A DNA stretch of 6,131 nt from Anaerolineae bacterium (GTDB taxonomy: Bacteria > Chloroflexota > Anaerolineae > Anaerolineales > E44-bin32), in NCBI GenBank assembly GCA_030673735.1, contig DAOVIK010000109.1:1-6131 (forward strand). The letters run 5' to 3'. The translations under genes were made by a program, and so were the position numbers. How positions within the stretch are numbered: the stretch's first letter is position 1; the number at the start of each line of letters is the position of its first letter. Below, piece by piece: positions 1-5,854 of the stretch. The notes under the pieces were generated by a model. That model saw only the letters and a program-made list of their open reading frames with translations, made no database searches and was not told the DNA's origin.

Positions 1-36
1 GCCCGCGCCCCCTGCGGGGAATTTGCCCATCCAAGA

Positions 37-480
37 TTAATCCATGGGTCCACATTGCCCGTCCCTATCCGCCTCGATGAGTTTCATCACTGTGACTTGC
101 CGCAGGTACATGCCCAAGTGGCCATGGGCGGCGTAATCCGAAATCATCCCCTCAAATCGCACATATATCACATTGCCAGGGGCTGTGAGATCAGAAGTCG
201 GAGAGGATAGCTGATACGCTTCCGAGAAGCCGGACTGGGGATCGCCTTCAAGCCAATAGCCCCGCCCATAACCAGGTTCGGAAGCACAACCACAGGGCAC
301 AAACGAAGACACCTCGAAGCTTGTCACGTAATGTCCTTCGAACTCGACTGGCGTATCGGTGGGGATCTTATCGACGGCACGAAAGCAGGGATCCCCCTGA
401 CCAAGGATTACGGAGCACCCAGCGATAATCAGACCTGCTGCAATGCTGAACAACACAAGGCCAGTGCTGATTCGGACCAT
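37..480 (-). CDS. Small lipoprotein of unknown function with conserved-looking PCGC and GHLGMY motifs
   Basis: A 147-residue predicted lipoprotein. Residues 1-22 form a signal peptide: a charged start, a hydrophobic stretch and the lipobox IAGC with the lipid-carrying Cys22, so the mature protein should be anchored on the outer side of the cytoplasmic membrane. The mature part has four further cysteines (C32, C63, C65, C143) that could form disulphides. Visible motifs are FEVSSFVPCGC (55-65), GYWL (74-77), VRFEG (107-111) and HGHLGMYLRQVTV (119-131). The order 'E-G-H-Y...FE-S-F-PC...YWL...VR-EG...G-HGHLG-Y-R-TV' resembles an uncharacterised bacterial lipoprotein pattern I have seen before, but I cannot name a family or a function. 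The ATG start is fixed by a full AGGAGG ribosome binding site 8 bases upstream. It follows the GNAT gene after 101 bases and is the last gene before the left edge. Confidence 0.85.
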   Translation of the reverse strand: MVRISTGLVLFSIAAGLIIAGCSVILGQGDPCFRAVDKIPTDTPVEFEGHYVTSFEVSSFVPCGCASEPGYGRGYWLEGDPQSGFSEAYQLSSPTSDLTAPGNVIYVRFEGMISDYAAHGHLGMYLRQVTVMKLIEADRDGQCGPMD

Positions 481-488
481 GATGGTGC

Positions 489-494
489 CCTCCT
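489..494 (-). promoter_or_regulatory. Ribosome binding site AGGAGG of the left-most lipoprotein gene
   Basis: On the minus strand AGGAGG sits 8 bases before the ATG at 480. It is a complete Shine-Dalgarno core, fixes the start and predicts efficient translation. Confidence 0.85.
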
Positions 495-581
495 AGCTCA
501 CGCCGACGGAGCATACTTCGGATCTCGGTGTGTCACTATGATCCATGATCCTGCCCAAACCGCAACCGCGTGCGCGAGTGG

Positions 582-1037
582 CTAGTCCGGACCATGATGC
601 GGATGTGCGATCATCCAGTAGTGAGTCTCGGAGGTGGCCGTGACCGTGAAGCCCAGGCGTTCATAGAGTTTCCAGGCCGGATTTGCCTTCAACACCTTCA
701 ATGCAACCGGCACTTCCCGCGCCCTGCCTTGAATAAGAACCGCTTCAATCAATCGCGTGCCGATCCCCTTTCCTTGAAACTCCGGCGCCAAAGCAATGTA
801 TGATAGGAAGATCTGATCTCCCCTATCTTCGATATGAAGACATCCGATATCAACGCCATCCTGCTGGACGATCCGTTTGTCGCTAATGTCGAATCTGCTC
901 CGGAAGTATCCCGCCTGCCATTCCTCGTCCCACCCCCAGGTCTGGTCAACGTACTCTCTTAGCGTCTGGCGATGCAGATCATAAAGGAACTCGAAATCCT
1001 CGTTGGTCGCCTTTCGAAGCGTGATCTCTGCCATCAT
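582..1037 (-). CDS. GNAT family N-acetyltransferase
   Basis: A complete 151-residue cytosolic acetyltransferase of the Gcn5-related (GNAT) fold, which moves an acetyl group from acetyl-CoA to an amine. The substrate cannot be read from the sequence. Seen: beta-1/alpha-1 start ITLRKATNEDFEFLYDLH (5-22); a YVDQTWGWDEEWQ segment (29-41), a signature of one common GNAT subgroup; the strand FLSYIALAPEF (77-87) leading into the acetyl-CoA pyrophosphate loop QGKGIG (88-93); then KVLKANPAWKLYERLGF (114-130), where N119 and Y125 are at the positions usually contacting CoA or acting as general acid. Length is normal and no key residue is missing. Two adjacent ATG codons (1037 and 1034) can start it; an AAGG lies 6 bases before the first. 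The gene is preceded by a 175-base gap, so it may have its own promoter; a hairpin there would overlap the ribosome binding site. Confidence 0.93.
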   Translation of the reverse strand: MMAEITLRKATNEDFEFLYDLHRQTLREYVDQTWGWDEEWQAGYFRSRFDISDKRIVQQDGVDIGCLHIEDRGDQIFLSYIALAPEFQGKGIGTRLIEAVLIQGRAREVPVALKVLKANPAWKLYERLGFTVTATSETHYWMIAHPHHGPD

Positions 1038-1041
1038 TCAC

Positions 1042-1067
1042 TGCCTTGGCCTGAAATCCTCAAGGCA
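1042..1067 (-). promoter_or_regulatory. Inverted repeat overlapping the GNAT ribosome binding site
   Basis: On the minus strand TGCCTTG (1067-1061) and CAAGGCA (1048-1042) are perfect 7-base complements separated by 12 bases. The second arm contains AAGG, the only good Shine-Dalgarno candidate for the GNAT gene starting at 1037. If the transcript folds this way, the site would be partly hidden. A 7-base inverted repeat is common by chance in 6 kb, so only its position makes it notable. Confidence 0.3.
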
Positions 1068-1212
1068 AGGTACTGAAACCTGCTGCTCGAAGATCTGCGA
1101 ACATGCCCATGATACATCTCGACTAGCCTTTCGCGCCACAGGGGCAATCGTCCCCCGCCGCTAGGGAGGCGGAATGATGGCCTCGATTCGGGCTAAGGTG
1201 CCTTCGGCGATC

Positions 1213-1629
1213 CTATTCTGTCGGCGGATTTCGATTGATTTCGCGCAAAGCGAAAACAGAGACGATCAGAAGCAAGATCCCGCTGAGGATCAGGATCGCG
1301 ATCAGGATCTCCGAGAACAGGCCGCTCCAGTAGGGGCCGGGCTTGGCCATTAGGGGAATGTGCTTCAGGATGCCAGCCAGCGCCAGGAAGCCTCCGAGAA
1401 AGGCCGTTCCGATGAAGCCCCAGCGCTGACCTCTTGCGGCCAGCGAAAACACCACAATCAACAGCACCGAAAAGAAGCCTGCCAGGATCTGGGCCTGGAT
1501 GTTCGTGAGGCCGAATTCCGCGGGAATGTCGTAGAGGAAATCATCGATGAGGTGCGGGATCGCCACACCCACCATGATCGTGCCGTTGATCAGCACCAGG
1601 TTTCCCAAGCGACGAGATCTGTTCATCAT
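1213..1629 (-). CDS. Four-helix integral membrane protein of unknown function
   Basis: A 138-residue polytopic membrane protein that I do not recognise. Four hydrophobic segments are clear: about 11-33, 45-64, 70-88 and 104-127. The positively charged start (NRSRR) and the charged tail (REINRNPPTE) suggest both ends face the cytoplasm. Unusual polar residues lie next to or inside the membrane: PHLIDDFLYD (25-34) at the end of helix 1, KHIP (89-92) at the end of helix 3, and PGPYWSGLFSE (97-107) leading into helix 4. If N-in topology is right, these three clusters all lie on the outer face and could make one site; this is inference. No signal peptide, no cysteines and no known catalytic motif. 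Two adjacent ATGs (1629 and 1626) follow a GGAG; spacing of 8 favours the second. It lies 74 bases after the DUF4352-like lipoprotein gene, possibly in the same transcript. Confidence 0.85.
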   Translation of the reverse strand: MMNRSRRLGNLVLINGTIMVGVAIPHLIDDFLYDIPAEFGLTNIQAQILAGFFSVLLIVVFSLAARGQRWGFIGTAFLGGFLALAGILKHIPLMAKPGPYWSGLFSEILIAILILSGILLLIVSVFALREINRNPPTE

Positions 1630-1634
1630 TCATT

Positions 1635-1638
1635 CTCC
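1635..1638 (-). promoter_or_regulatory. GGAG ribosome binding site of the four-helix membrane protein
   Basis: GGAG on the minus strand lies 5 bases before the ATG at 1629 and 8 bases before the ATG at 1626. The more usual 8-base spacing favours the second ATG, which would shorten the protein by one residue. Confidence 0.6.
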
Positions 1639-1703
1639 GATGATTGCACAAGGGGCTGCCCCCGCAAGGAGGATTAGCTGGGTGGCGTCCACACCGCTTG
1701 TCG

Positions 1704-2138
1704 TCAGCGCGTCACTTCCCATGCGATGTCAGTATCCGACAGCAGGACGATGTAGTGAATGCGCACGATCTCTGCACCTTCTGTGCTCCAGCATATGGTG
1801 CCAGTAGCTTGATCACCTGGATGCAACGAGCCATCGAGGTTCGACCCACAAGGGATGAGCTGAGACATTGGCGTTCCCTCTGTGTCCCTTGCTTGCAAGC
1901 TGAGCATGAGATTGTAGCTGTGGTCTTCCGTACCCACGTTCTCAATGGTGAACGTGGCTTCCAGCTTGTCATCGATGAACTCGGCGCTGCTCAGGACCAT
2001 CCGCATGTCTGATCCAACATCGACCACATCGCCTACACCATAGATTTGCAGATTGCCGGTCGCGCACGCTGCAACCGTGATCGAGAGCATTAGAGCCAGG
2101 ACAGCGAAAGTAAAACGCTCCAGCGTATCAGATTTCAT
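1704..2138 (-). CDS. Small lipoprotein with a DUF4352-like (immunoglobulin-like) domain
   Basis: A 144-residue predicted lipoprotein. Residues 1-25 are a signal peptide ending in the lipobox VAAC (Cys25). The mature part reads like the DUF4352/telokin-like extracellular domain found on many Gram-positive and Chloroflexota lipoproteins: VGDVVDVGSDMRMVLSSAEF (a 'G-D-V-x-V-G... V' opening strand), then LEATFTIENVGTEDHSYN (strand plus a 'N-x-G-x-E' turn), LSLQARDTEGT, and finally LHPGDQATGTICWSTEG (the 'L-x-P-G-x-x-x-x-G' strand typical of the family). Cysteines in LIPCGSN and GTICWST could pair as a disulphide. Function of the family is unknown, generally thought of as a ligand- or protein-binding extracellular module. 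The ATG is fixed by AAGGAG 6 bases upstream. It lies 89 bases after the serine hydrolase gene. The family call is from sequence pattern only, moderately sure. Confidence 0.75.
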   Translation of the reverse strand: MKSDTLERFTFAVLALMLSITVAACATGNLQIYGVGDVVDVGSDMRMVLSSAEFIDDKLEATFTIENVGTEDHSYNLMLSLQARDTEGTPMSQLIPCGSNLDGSLHPGDQATGTICWSTEGAEIVRIHYIVLLSDTDIAWEVTR

Positions 2139-2144
2139 TGCCGT

Positions 2145-2150
2145 CTCCTT
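2145..2150 (-). promoter_or_regulatory. Ribosome binding site AAGGAG of the DUF4352-like lipoprotein gene
   Basis: AAGGAG on the minus strand lies 6 bases before the ATG at 2138, giving a strong and unambiguous start. Confidence 0.8.
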
Positions 2151-2227
2151 GAGGATAGTTTAACTCACTCGTAAATCGAATAACCCGCCCGATGCCATCG
2201 CTCCGTTTCCCAATCAGACACCCTGTC

Positions 2228-3502
2228 CTACTCACTCGGAGGAGTGATTGGCCACCCGTATTCCGCAGCAATACTAAACAGTATCTCAAACCGGATGATT
2301 CCCTGGGCGCTTGCCGAATTGGTCATGATGACTGCGCCTTGCCCGGTCTCGGGATAGATCCAGATCAGGCACGTAGATCCCCAAGTGCCACCGGTGTGCA
2401 TGATTGCCAGATCCTGACCCTCCCCAATTAGCTGGAAACCGAGACCGAAGCTATCCCCAAGCAGATCATTCGGGGTATCTATCTGCGGTGTGAGCATCTC
2501 GATTGCCAATTCCTGAGGGATGATCCTGTCGGATTGCCCTTGGTAGGCGCGCATGATCTCAATCGCGAAGAGCGCCAAGTCCGAAGGAGTCGTCCACAGA
2601 CCACCTGCCGCCAGAAGTGGGAAATGAAGACGTTCTTCTGCAAATGGCTGCCCACTAGTGTCGTGCTCGACTGTGGCCCTACTCCGTAACTCCGTTGGAA
2701 GTGGCTGCTCGAAGGTGCTTGAGGTCATCCTCAATGGCTCAAGGATTGTTTCACTCATAAACTCGGCAAATGGCTGCTGGACGACGTCAACGATCAGCAG
2801 CTCTACGATGGCGTAGTCTGCGTTGGCGTACCGGTATGTAGTGCCTGGCGCGCTCGCTACATAGGTAGGGCCGTCAACGTCCACGCCGGCGTCAGCATCC
2901 AACAGTTGCTGAAGCGTCACTGTCGGCGATTCTCCAGCGGGCGCGAAGTAGTCCGGCATCCGGTCACTGCTCGAGCGGTCCGTGAAGCCATCCCCAAGGC
3001 CCGCGCTGTGGCTGAGCAAGCGGCGAAGCGTGACCTTCTCTTGATCGGTATTCTCGTTTTCTGGGATCTGCCATGAAATCAGTTTCTCATTCACATCTCT
3101 GTCCAGATCAAGGAGCCCGATATCAACCAGAGTTAAAGCTGCAGCTGCGGATACCGGCTTGGCGACGGAGCCGGCATGGAAAAGGACATCAGCCGAAACC
3201 GGATCGTCCCCTCCTGCTTCTAGAAGCCCATAGCCTTTGACCCATTCGATCTGAAAGTCATTGATGACGGCGATGCTGACACCTGGTACACCATGCAGCT
3301 CCATCCGTTGGGAAAGGGCAACCGTTTCTTCCCATTCGACCTGCCCTCCAGCGGTCATAGGCCGCAACCCATTTTCAATTCTCTGGATTCTTTGCTGTAT
3401 TTCAGGATCGATAGGCGAAGGTGTCGCGGTTGGGATTCCGCGGCCGCAACTTGTAAGCACAAAGGCAAGGACCAGCAAGATGCTGCTCAACTTCTTCTTC
3501 AA
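2228..3502 (-). CDS. Secreted lipoprotein serine hydrolase, beta-lactamase / class C penicillin-binding protein family
   Basis: A complete 424-residue serine hydrolase of the beta-lactamase superfamily (class C/AmpH/EstB-like; Pfam 'Beta-lactamase'). Members act as DD-peptidases, esterases, D-amino-acid peptidases or lactamases; the substrate here cannot be told. The signal peptide KKKLSSILLVLAFVLTSC ends in the lipobox LTSC (Cys19), followed by a Pro/Thr-rich linker (TATPSP), so it is anchored outside the membrane. Catalytic motifs are all present: SVAK (S112 nucleophile, K115), LLSHSAGL (162-169), YAN (Y225-N227), the LWTTPSDLALF helix start, and HTGG (369-372), the KTG-equivalent. The start is TTG: GGGAG lies 8 bases before it, there is no nearby ATG, and an in-frame stop lies eight codons further upstream. 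It follows the methyltransferase gene by 48 bases and probably shares its transcript. Known relatives with HTGG more often act as esterases or peptidases than as resistance enzymes. Confidence 0.93.
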   Translation of the reverse strand: MKKKLSSILLVLAFVLTSCGRGIPTATPSPIDPEIQQRIQRIENGLRPMTAGGQVEWEETVALSQRMELHGVPGVSIAVINDFQIEWVKGYGLLEAGGDDPVSADVLFHAGSVAKPVSAAAALTLVDIGLLDLDRDVNEKLISWQIPENENTDQEKVTLRRLLSHSAGLGDGFTDRSSSDRMPDYFAPAGESPTVTLQQLLDADAGVDVDGPTYVASAPGTTYRYANADYAIVELLIVDVVQQPFAEFMSETILEPLRMTSSTFEQPLPTELRSRATVEHDTSGQPFAEERLHFPLLAAGGLWTTPSDLALFAIEIMRAYQGQSDRIIPQELAIEMLTPQIDTPNDLLGDSFGLGFQLIGEGQDLAIMHTGGTWGSTCLIWIYPETGQGAVIMTNSASAQGIIRFEILFSIAAEYGWPITPPSE

Positions 3503-3510
3503 GCCAAATT

Positions 3511-3515
3511 CTCCC
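3511..3515 (-). promoter_or_regulatory. Ribosome binding site GGGAG that supports a TTG start
   Basis: GGGAG on the minus strand lies 8 bases before TTG at 3502. The TTG is followed at once by three lysine codons and a hydrophobic stretch ending in a lipobox, so this site and the signal peptide together decide the start of the serine hydrolase. Confidence 0.75.
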
Positions 3516-3550
3516 TTACTGACGAATTAGGCAAGGCCTTCCCCGGTCCA

Positions 3551-4165
3551 TCATATCGGGAAAATCCGCCCGGTCTTCTTCATGTAGGCGACGTATTCTT
3601 CCTCAAACGCCGCGATCAGCATCTGCTCCTCCTTGGGGATGCGAAGCGCCAAATCGACTAGCGATATGAAGAAGAAGACGACAAATAGCCAATTCGCAGC
3701 GATGATCGTGAGGCCGGTCAAGAAAGCCAGCATAGCCAGATAGATCGGATGCCGTATCCGGGCGTAGGGCCCGGTGGTGACAAGCTGGTGCTCGCTATCG
3801 CGCATTTGCAGGTAGGATGACCATTGCCTCCCGAGCGCCTGCCGGGACCACGCATAGAGTGCCATACTGAGCACACCCGGCACCACCCCCAGCCAACGCA
3901 GCCAATCCGGAAGCGGCATCGCAAGCTCTTCGAACCACGGCGGCTGGACAGCATACAACACCAGAAATGCCAACAGCAGGAGGGAACGAAGTGTCCGCAT
4001 GACGGGGATCACCCATCCTTCCCGTTCCATTGCCTTGCGGTCGGTGGCTCGATGCTCCCCGGCCAAGCGAAGACGCAGAGCATAATATGCCTGCATGGCG
4101 ATCATCCCTCCGAATATGCACCAGAAAGCGATGCGAAAAGGCAGCTCCGAGGAAATGGTAGGCAC
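3551..4165 (-). CDS. Membrane methyltransferase of the isoprenylcysteine carboxyl methyltransferase (ICMT)/PEMT family
   Basis: A complete 204-residue integral membrane protein of the ICMT/phospholipid methyltransferase superfamily, which uses S-adenosylmethionine. The C-terminal half carries the family signature in order: LGRQWSSYLQMRDSEHQLVTTGPYARIRHPIYLAML (111-146), with the TGPY-x-RIRHP-x-Y core (G132, R138, H139, P140, Y142) that binds the cofactor, and then a helical hairpin followed by RIPKEEQMLIAAFEEEYVAYMKKTGRIFP (175-203), where the EE pair and the R-x-FP end are typical. Hydrophobic segments lie near 12-30, 59-74, 91-107 and 141-174. Bacterial members methylate mostly unknown lipid or small-molecule substrates, so the substrate is open. 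The start is GTG: AGGAG lies 8 bases upstream and the codon just before the GTG is an in-frame TAA, so nothing longer is possible. It lies 28 bases after the GT-C gene, which suggests co-transcription. Confidence 0.88.
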   Translation of the reverse strand: MPTISSELPFRIAFWCIFGGMIAMQAYYALRLRLAGEHRATDRKAMEREGWVIPVMRTLRSLLLLAFLVLYAVQPPWFEELAMPLPDWLRWLGVVPGVLSMALYAWSRQALGRQWSSYLQMRDSEHQLVTTGPYARIRHPIYLAMLAFLTGLTIIAANWLFVVFFFISLVDLALRIPKEEQMLIAAFEEEYVAYMKKTGRIFPI

Positions 4166-4173
4166 TTAGAGGT

Positions 4174-4178
4174 CTCCT
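4174..4178 (-). promoter_or_regulatory. Ribosome binding site AGGAG that supports a GTG start
   Basis: AGGAG on the minus strand lies 8 bases before GTG at 4165, inside the 28-base gap after the GT-C gene. The TAA directly before the GTG excludes an earlier start, and the next in-frame ATG would delete most of the first membrane helix. Confidence 0.75.
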
Positions 4179-4193
4179 GCTAAGGTCGGTTTC

Positions 4194-5789
4194 TCACTGA
4201 ATGATCTTGAATAGCAATGATTCCCCCTCGCGATGAACCAGCTCCAGAGCCGGGGATTCTAGAAGGAGTTGCTCAATTTCCTCACAGCACCTGTACTCGT
4301 CAAACCAGTTGGTCCTCGTTGTCGAGTGGTAGAGGTATTCGGGTCTCTCGCCGCTTTCAGATTGCCATTGCAGGATCGCCGCAAGATCTCCTTTTCTAGC
4401 CCATGTTTGCACTTGCGTATGCGCCTTCCAGGTGCTGGTGAAGAGATCAGCTGACAGCCATTCGTGACCCTGTGCGGTGAGAAGGCTTCGATGCCCTGTC
4501 AGCGCAGGGAGCCATTCTGCGATCTTATCGTTCCACCAAATATCTGCAGACAATACTAAGAAGGTGCGATCGGCCGGAATCTCCTCCTGGATCCAAGCCA
4601 TCATTTCGAGTTCGCGTTCTTCCAGCGCTCGAACAGGATATGTTGGTCCCAGGCTGGCCCAATAATCCAATCCCAAGCTAAGCCCAATGAAAACGGCGCA
4701 GACGATGATCACTCGATCCAACACCCGTTGAAACTTTGGGAACCTGGGTGTACTCAATAGCCCTTGTTCTGCTTCATCGGTTGGTAGAGGCTGCTCTGTA
4801 CTCGAAGGCACTCCTCGCTTGCGAATCCTTTGCCAACTTGGGAGGACCGCCCTCCAGAACACGAGCGAAATCAGCATGGAAAGCGGGACAACGGCAACAG
4901 TCGGTGCATTCCTGGGATCCAGGAGAAAAAGCAGGAGAAACCAAACCGGCAGGAGATAGTCTCTGTTCCGCATGCAAACGATGATGCCCAGCAAGCCGAA
5001 TGCGGTATACCGAAACAAGACACCCCAAATATCCCACTCAAACGACTCTGTCGAGAAGGCTTCGATTACGGGGCTGAAACCGTGATTGCGCAGGACGGTC
5101 AACCACCACGGCGCAGTGAACAGGGCAACCAGCACGACGACAAGAATGGAATAGATGGTCTTTCTTCGAGTTGGGCGTTCGACAAGAAACAAGAGCCCAA
5201 TGCTCAATACTGTGAACCAGGCAAAAATAGGGTGCGTAAGGACGGTTAGGATGCACGCAATTGCGCACTGGATTGCGTGTCGTATTCCTCCTGCGGTGTA
5301 GAGTTTCCGCGCAGAGGCAATTGCGAGCAGGGCAAAGGCAAATCCAAGCGCTCTGGTGAGGCCGCCTCCCATGATCATCCAGATGAAGCCTGGCAGGAAA
5401 AGGGCATAGATAAACACCGCCGCGTAGTATTCCCGATCCTCTTTGAGGATCTCCCTCGCAAGGGGGAGAAACGCAAGCAGCGTGAGGCAGCTAAAGACTA
5501 TCGGCAGGTAAGTGAGCAGGCTCAATTCGCCTATCGAGAATGCCCTTGCCATGAAATCGACGAGATAGAACGCCAGCGGCGGGTATACAAAGGGGATTTG
5601 CGAATGGTTGTATGTGGTATAGACCGGCAGCGCGCCCCCAGCTGCCTGCAGATCGCGGATCATGGAAAGAAAGAAGCCGCCGTCATTAAGGGGGAATTCA
5701 GCGCCAATAATGAAGGAGGCGCGAATTGCGAACCCGATGAAAAGCAATGCACTCGTGATGATGATGTGTCTTCTGTGGGTTCGACTCAT
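4194..5789 (-). CDS. Polytopic GT-C type glycosyltransferase-like membrane protein
   Basis: A complete 531-residue protein with about 11-12 membrane helices (first at 9-28, last near 358-376) and a soluble C-terminal domain (about 378-531) that should lie outside the cytoplasm. The layout matches GT-C enzymes, which take a sugar from a polyprenyl-phosphate donor on the outer face. The first outer loop has PLNDGGFF (33-40); D36 is at the place of the catalytic Asp of GT-C proteins. The loop ends in FVYPPLAFY (67-75), also typical. TAPWWLTVLRNHG (225-237) and, in the soluble domain, EMMAWIQEEIPADRTFLVLS and EWLPALTGHRSLLTAQGHEW are patterns shared by a group of poorly studied bacterial and archaeal membrane glycosyltransferase-like proteins. 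The donor and acceptor are unknown, and a non-enzymatic role cannot be excluded. GAGG lies 5 bases before the ATG. The gene starts 65 bases after the DUF3795 gene and leads into the ICMT gene. Confidence 0.78.
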   Translation of the reverse strand: MSRTHRRHIIITSALLFIGFAIRASFIIGAEFPLNDGGFFLSMIRDLQAAGGALPVYTTYNHSQIPFVYPPLAFYLVDFMARAFSIGELSLLTYLPIVFSCLTLLAFLPLAREILKEDREYYAAVFIYALFLPGFIWMIMGGGLTRALGFAFALLAIASARKLYTAGGIRHAIQCAIACILTVLTHPIFAWFTVLSIGLLFLVERPTRRKTIYSILVVVLVALFTAPWWLTVLRNHGFSPVIEAFSTESFEWDIWGVLFRYTAFGLLGIIVCMRNRDYLLPVWFLLLFLLDPRNAPTVAVVPLSMLISLVFWRAVLPSWQRIRKRGVPSSTEQPLPTDEAEQGLLSTPRFPKFQRVLDRVIIVCAVFIGLSLGLDYWASLGPTYPVRALEERELEMMAWIQEEIPADRTFLVLSADIWWNDKIAEWLPALTGHRSLLTAQGHEWLSADLFTSTWKAHTQVQTWARKGDLAAILQWQSESGERPEYLYHSTTRTNWFDEYRCCEEIEQLLLESPALELVHREGESLLFKIIQ

Positions 5790-5854
5790 ACGCCCCTCAG
5801 GTCAGGAACCGAATTCGTTCGGCGCGGGTGGTGGAGAGAAGAAACGCGCCATGT

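Noticed and set aside
1..20. GC-rich hairpin downstream of the left-most gene as a terminator (CCCC-GCA-GGGG, or CCCGC pairing with GCGGG).
   Set aside because: The stem is only 4-5 bases and no T-run follows on the minus strand before the window ends.
538..551. Tandem ATGATCC ATGATCC in the gap upstream of the left-most lipoprotein gene.
   Set aside because: Only two 7-base units; possibly an operator, but nothing else supports it.
473..599. Twelve-base direct repeat CGGACCATGATG at 473-484 and 588-599, flanking the GNAT/lipoprotein gap.
   Set aside because: About one such pair is expected by chance in a window of this size, and there is no mobile element or recombination gene near it.
1098..1110. 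TATCAT on the minus strand as a -10 box for the GNAT gene.
   Set aside because: No acceptable -35 hexamer at 16-18 bases upstream, so the match is not enough to call a promoter.
1141..1172. Two GC-rich inverted repeats (GGGG...CCCC and CCGCC...GGCGG) after the four-helix membrane protein gene as a terminator or riboswitch.
   Set aside because: Short stems, no T-run on the minus strand, and no match to a riboswitch or T-box core that I can recognise.
2190..2200. Odd palindrome CGATGCCATCG and the repeated 9-mer ACTCACTCG (2163-2171 and 2231-2239) around the hydrolase/lipoprotein gap.
   Set aside because: Short motifs expected by chance; no regulator gene and no further copies to support an operator.
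2228..3502. Reading the serine hydrolase as an antibiotic-resistance beta-lactamase.
   Set aside because: The SxxK/YxN/HTGG set is shared with many peptidases and esterases, and there is no AmpR-like regulator or mobile context.
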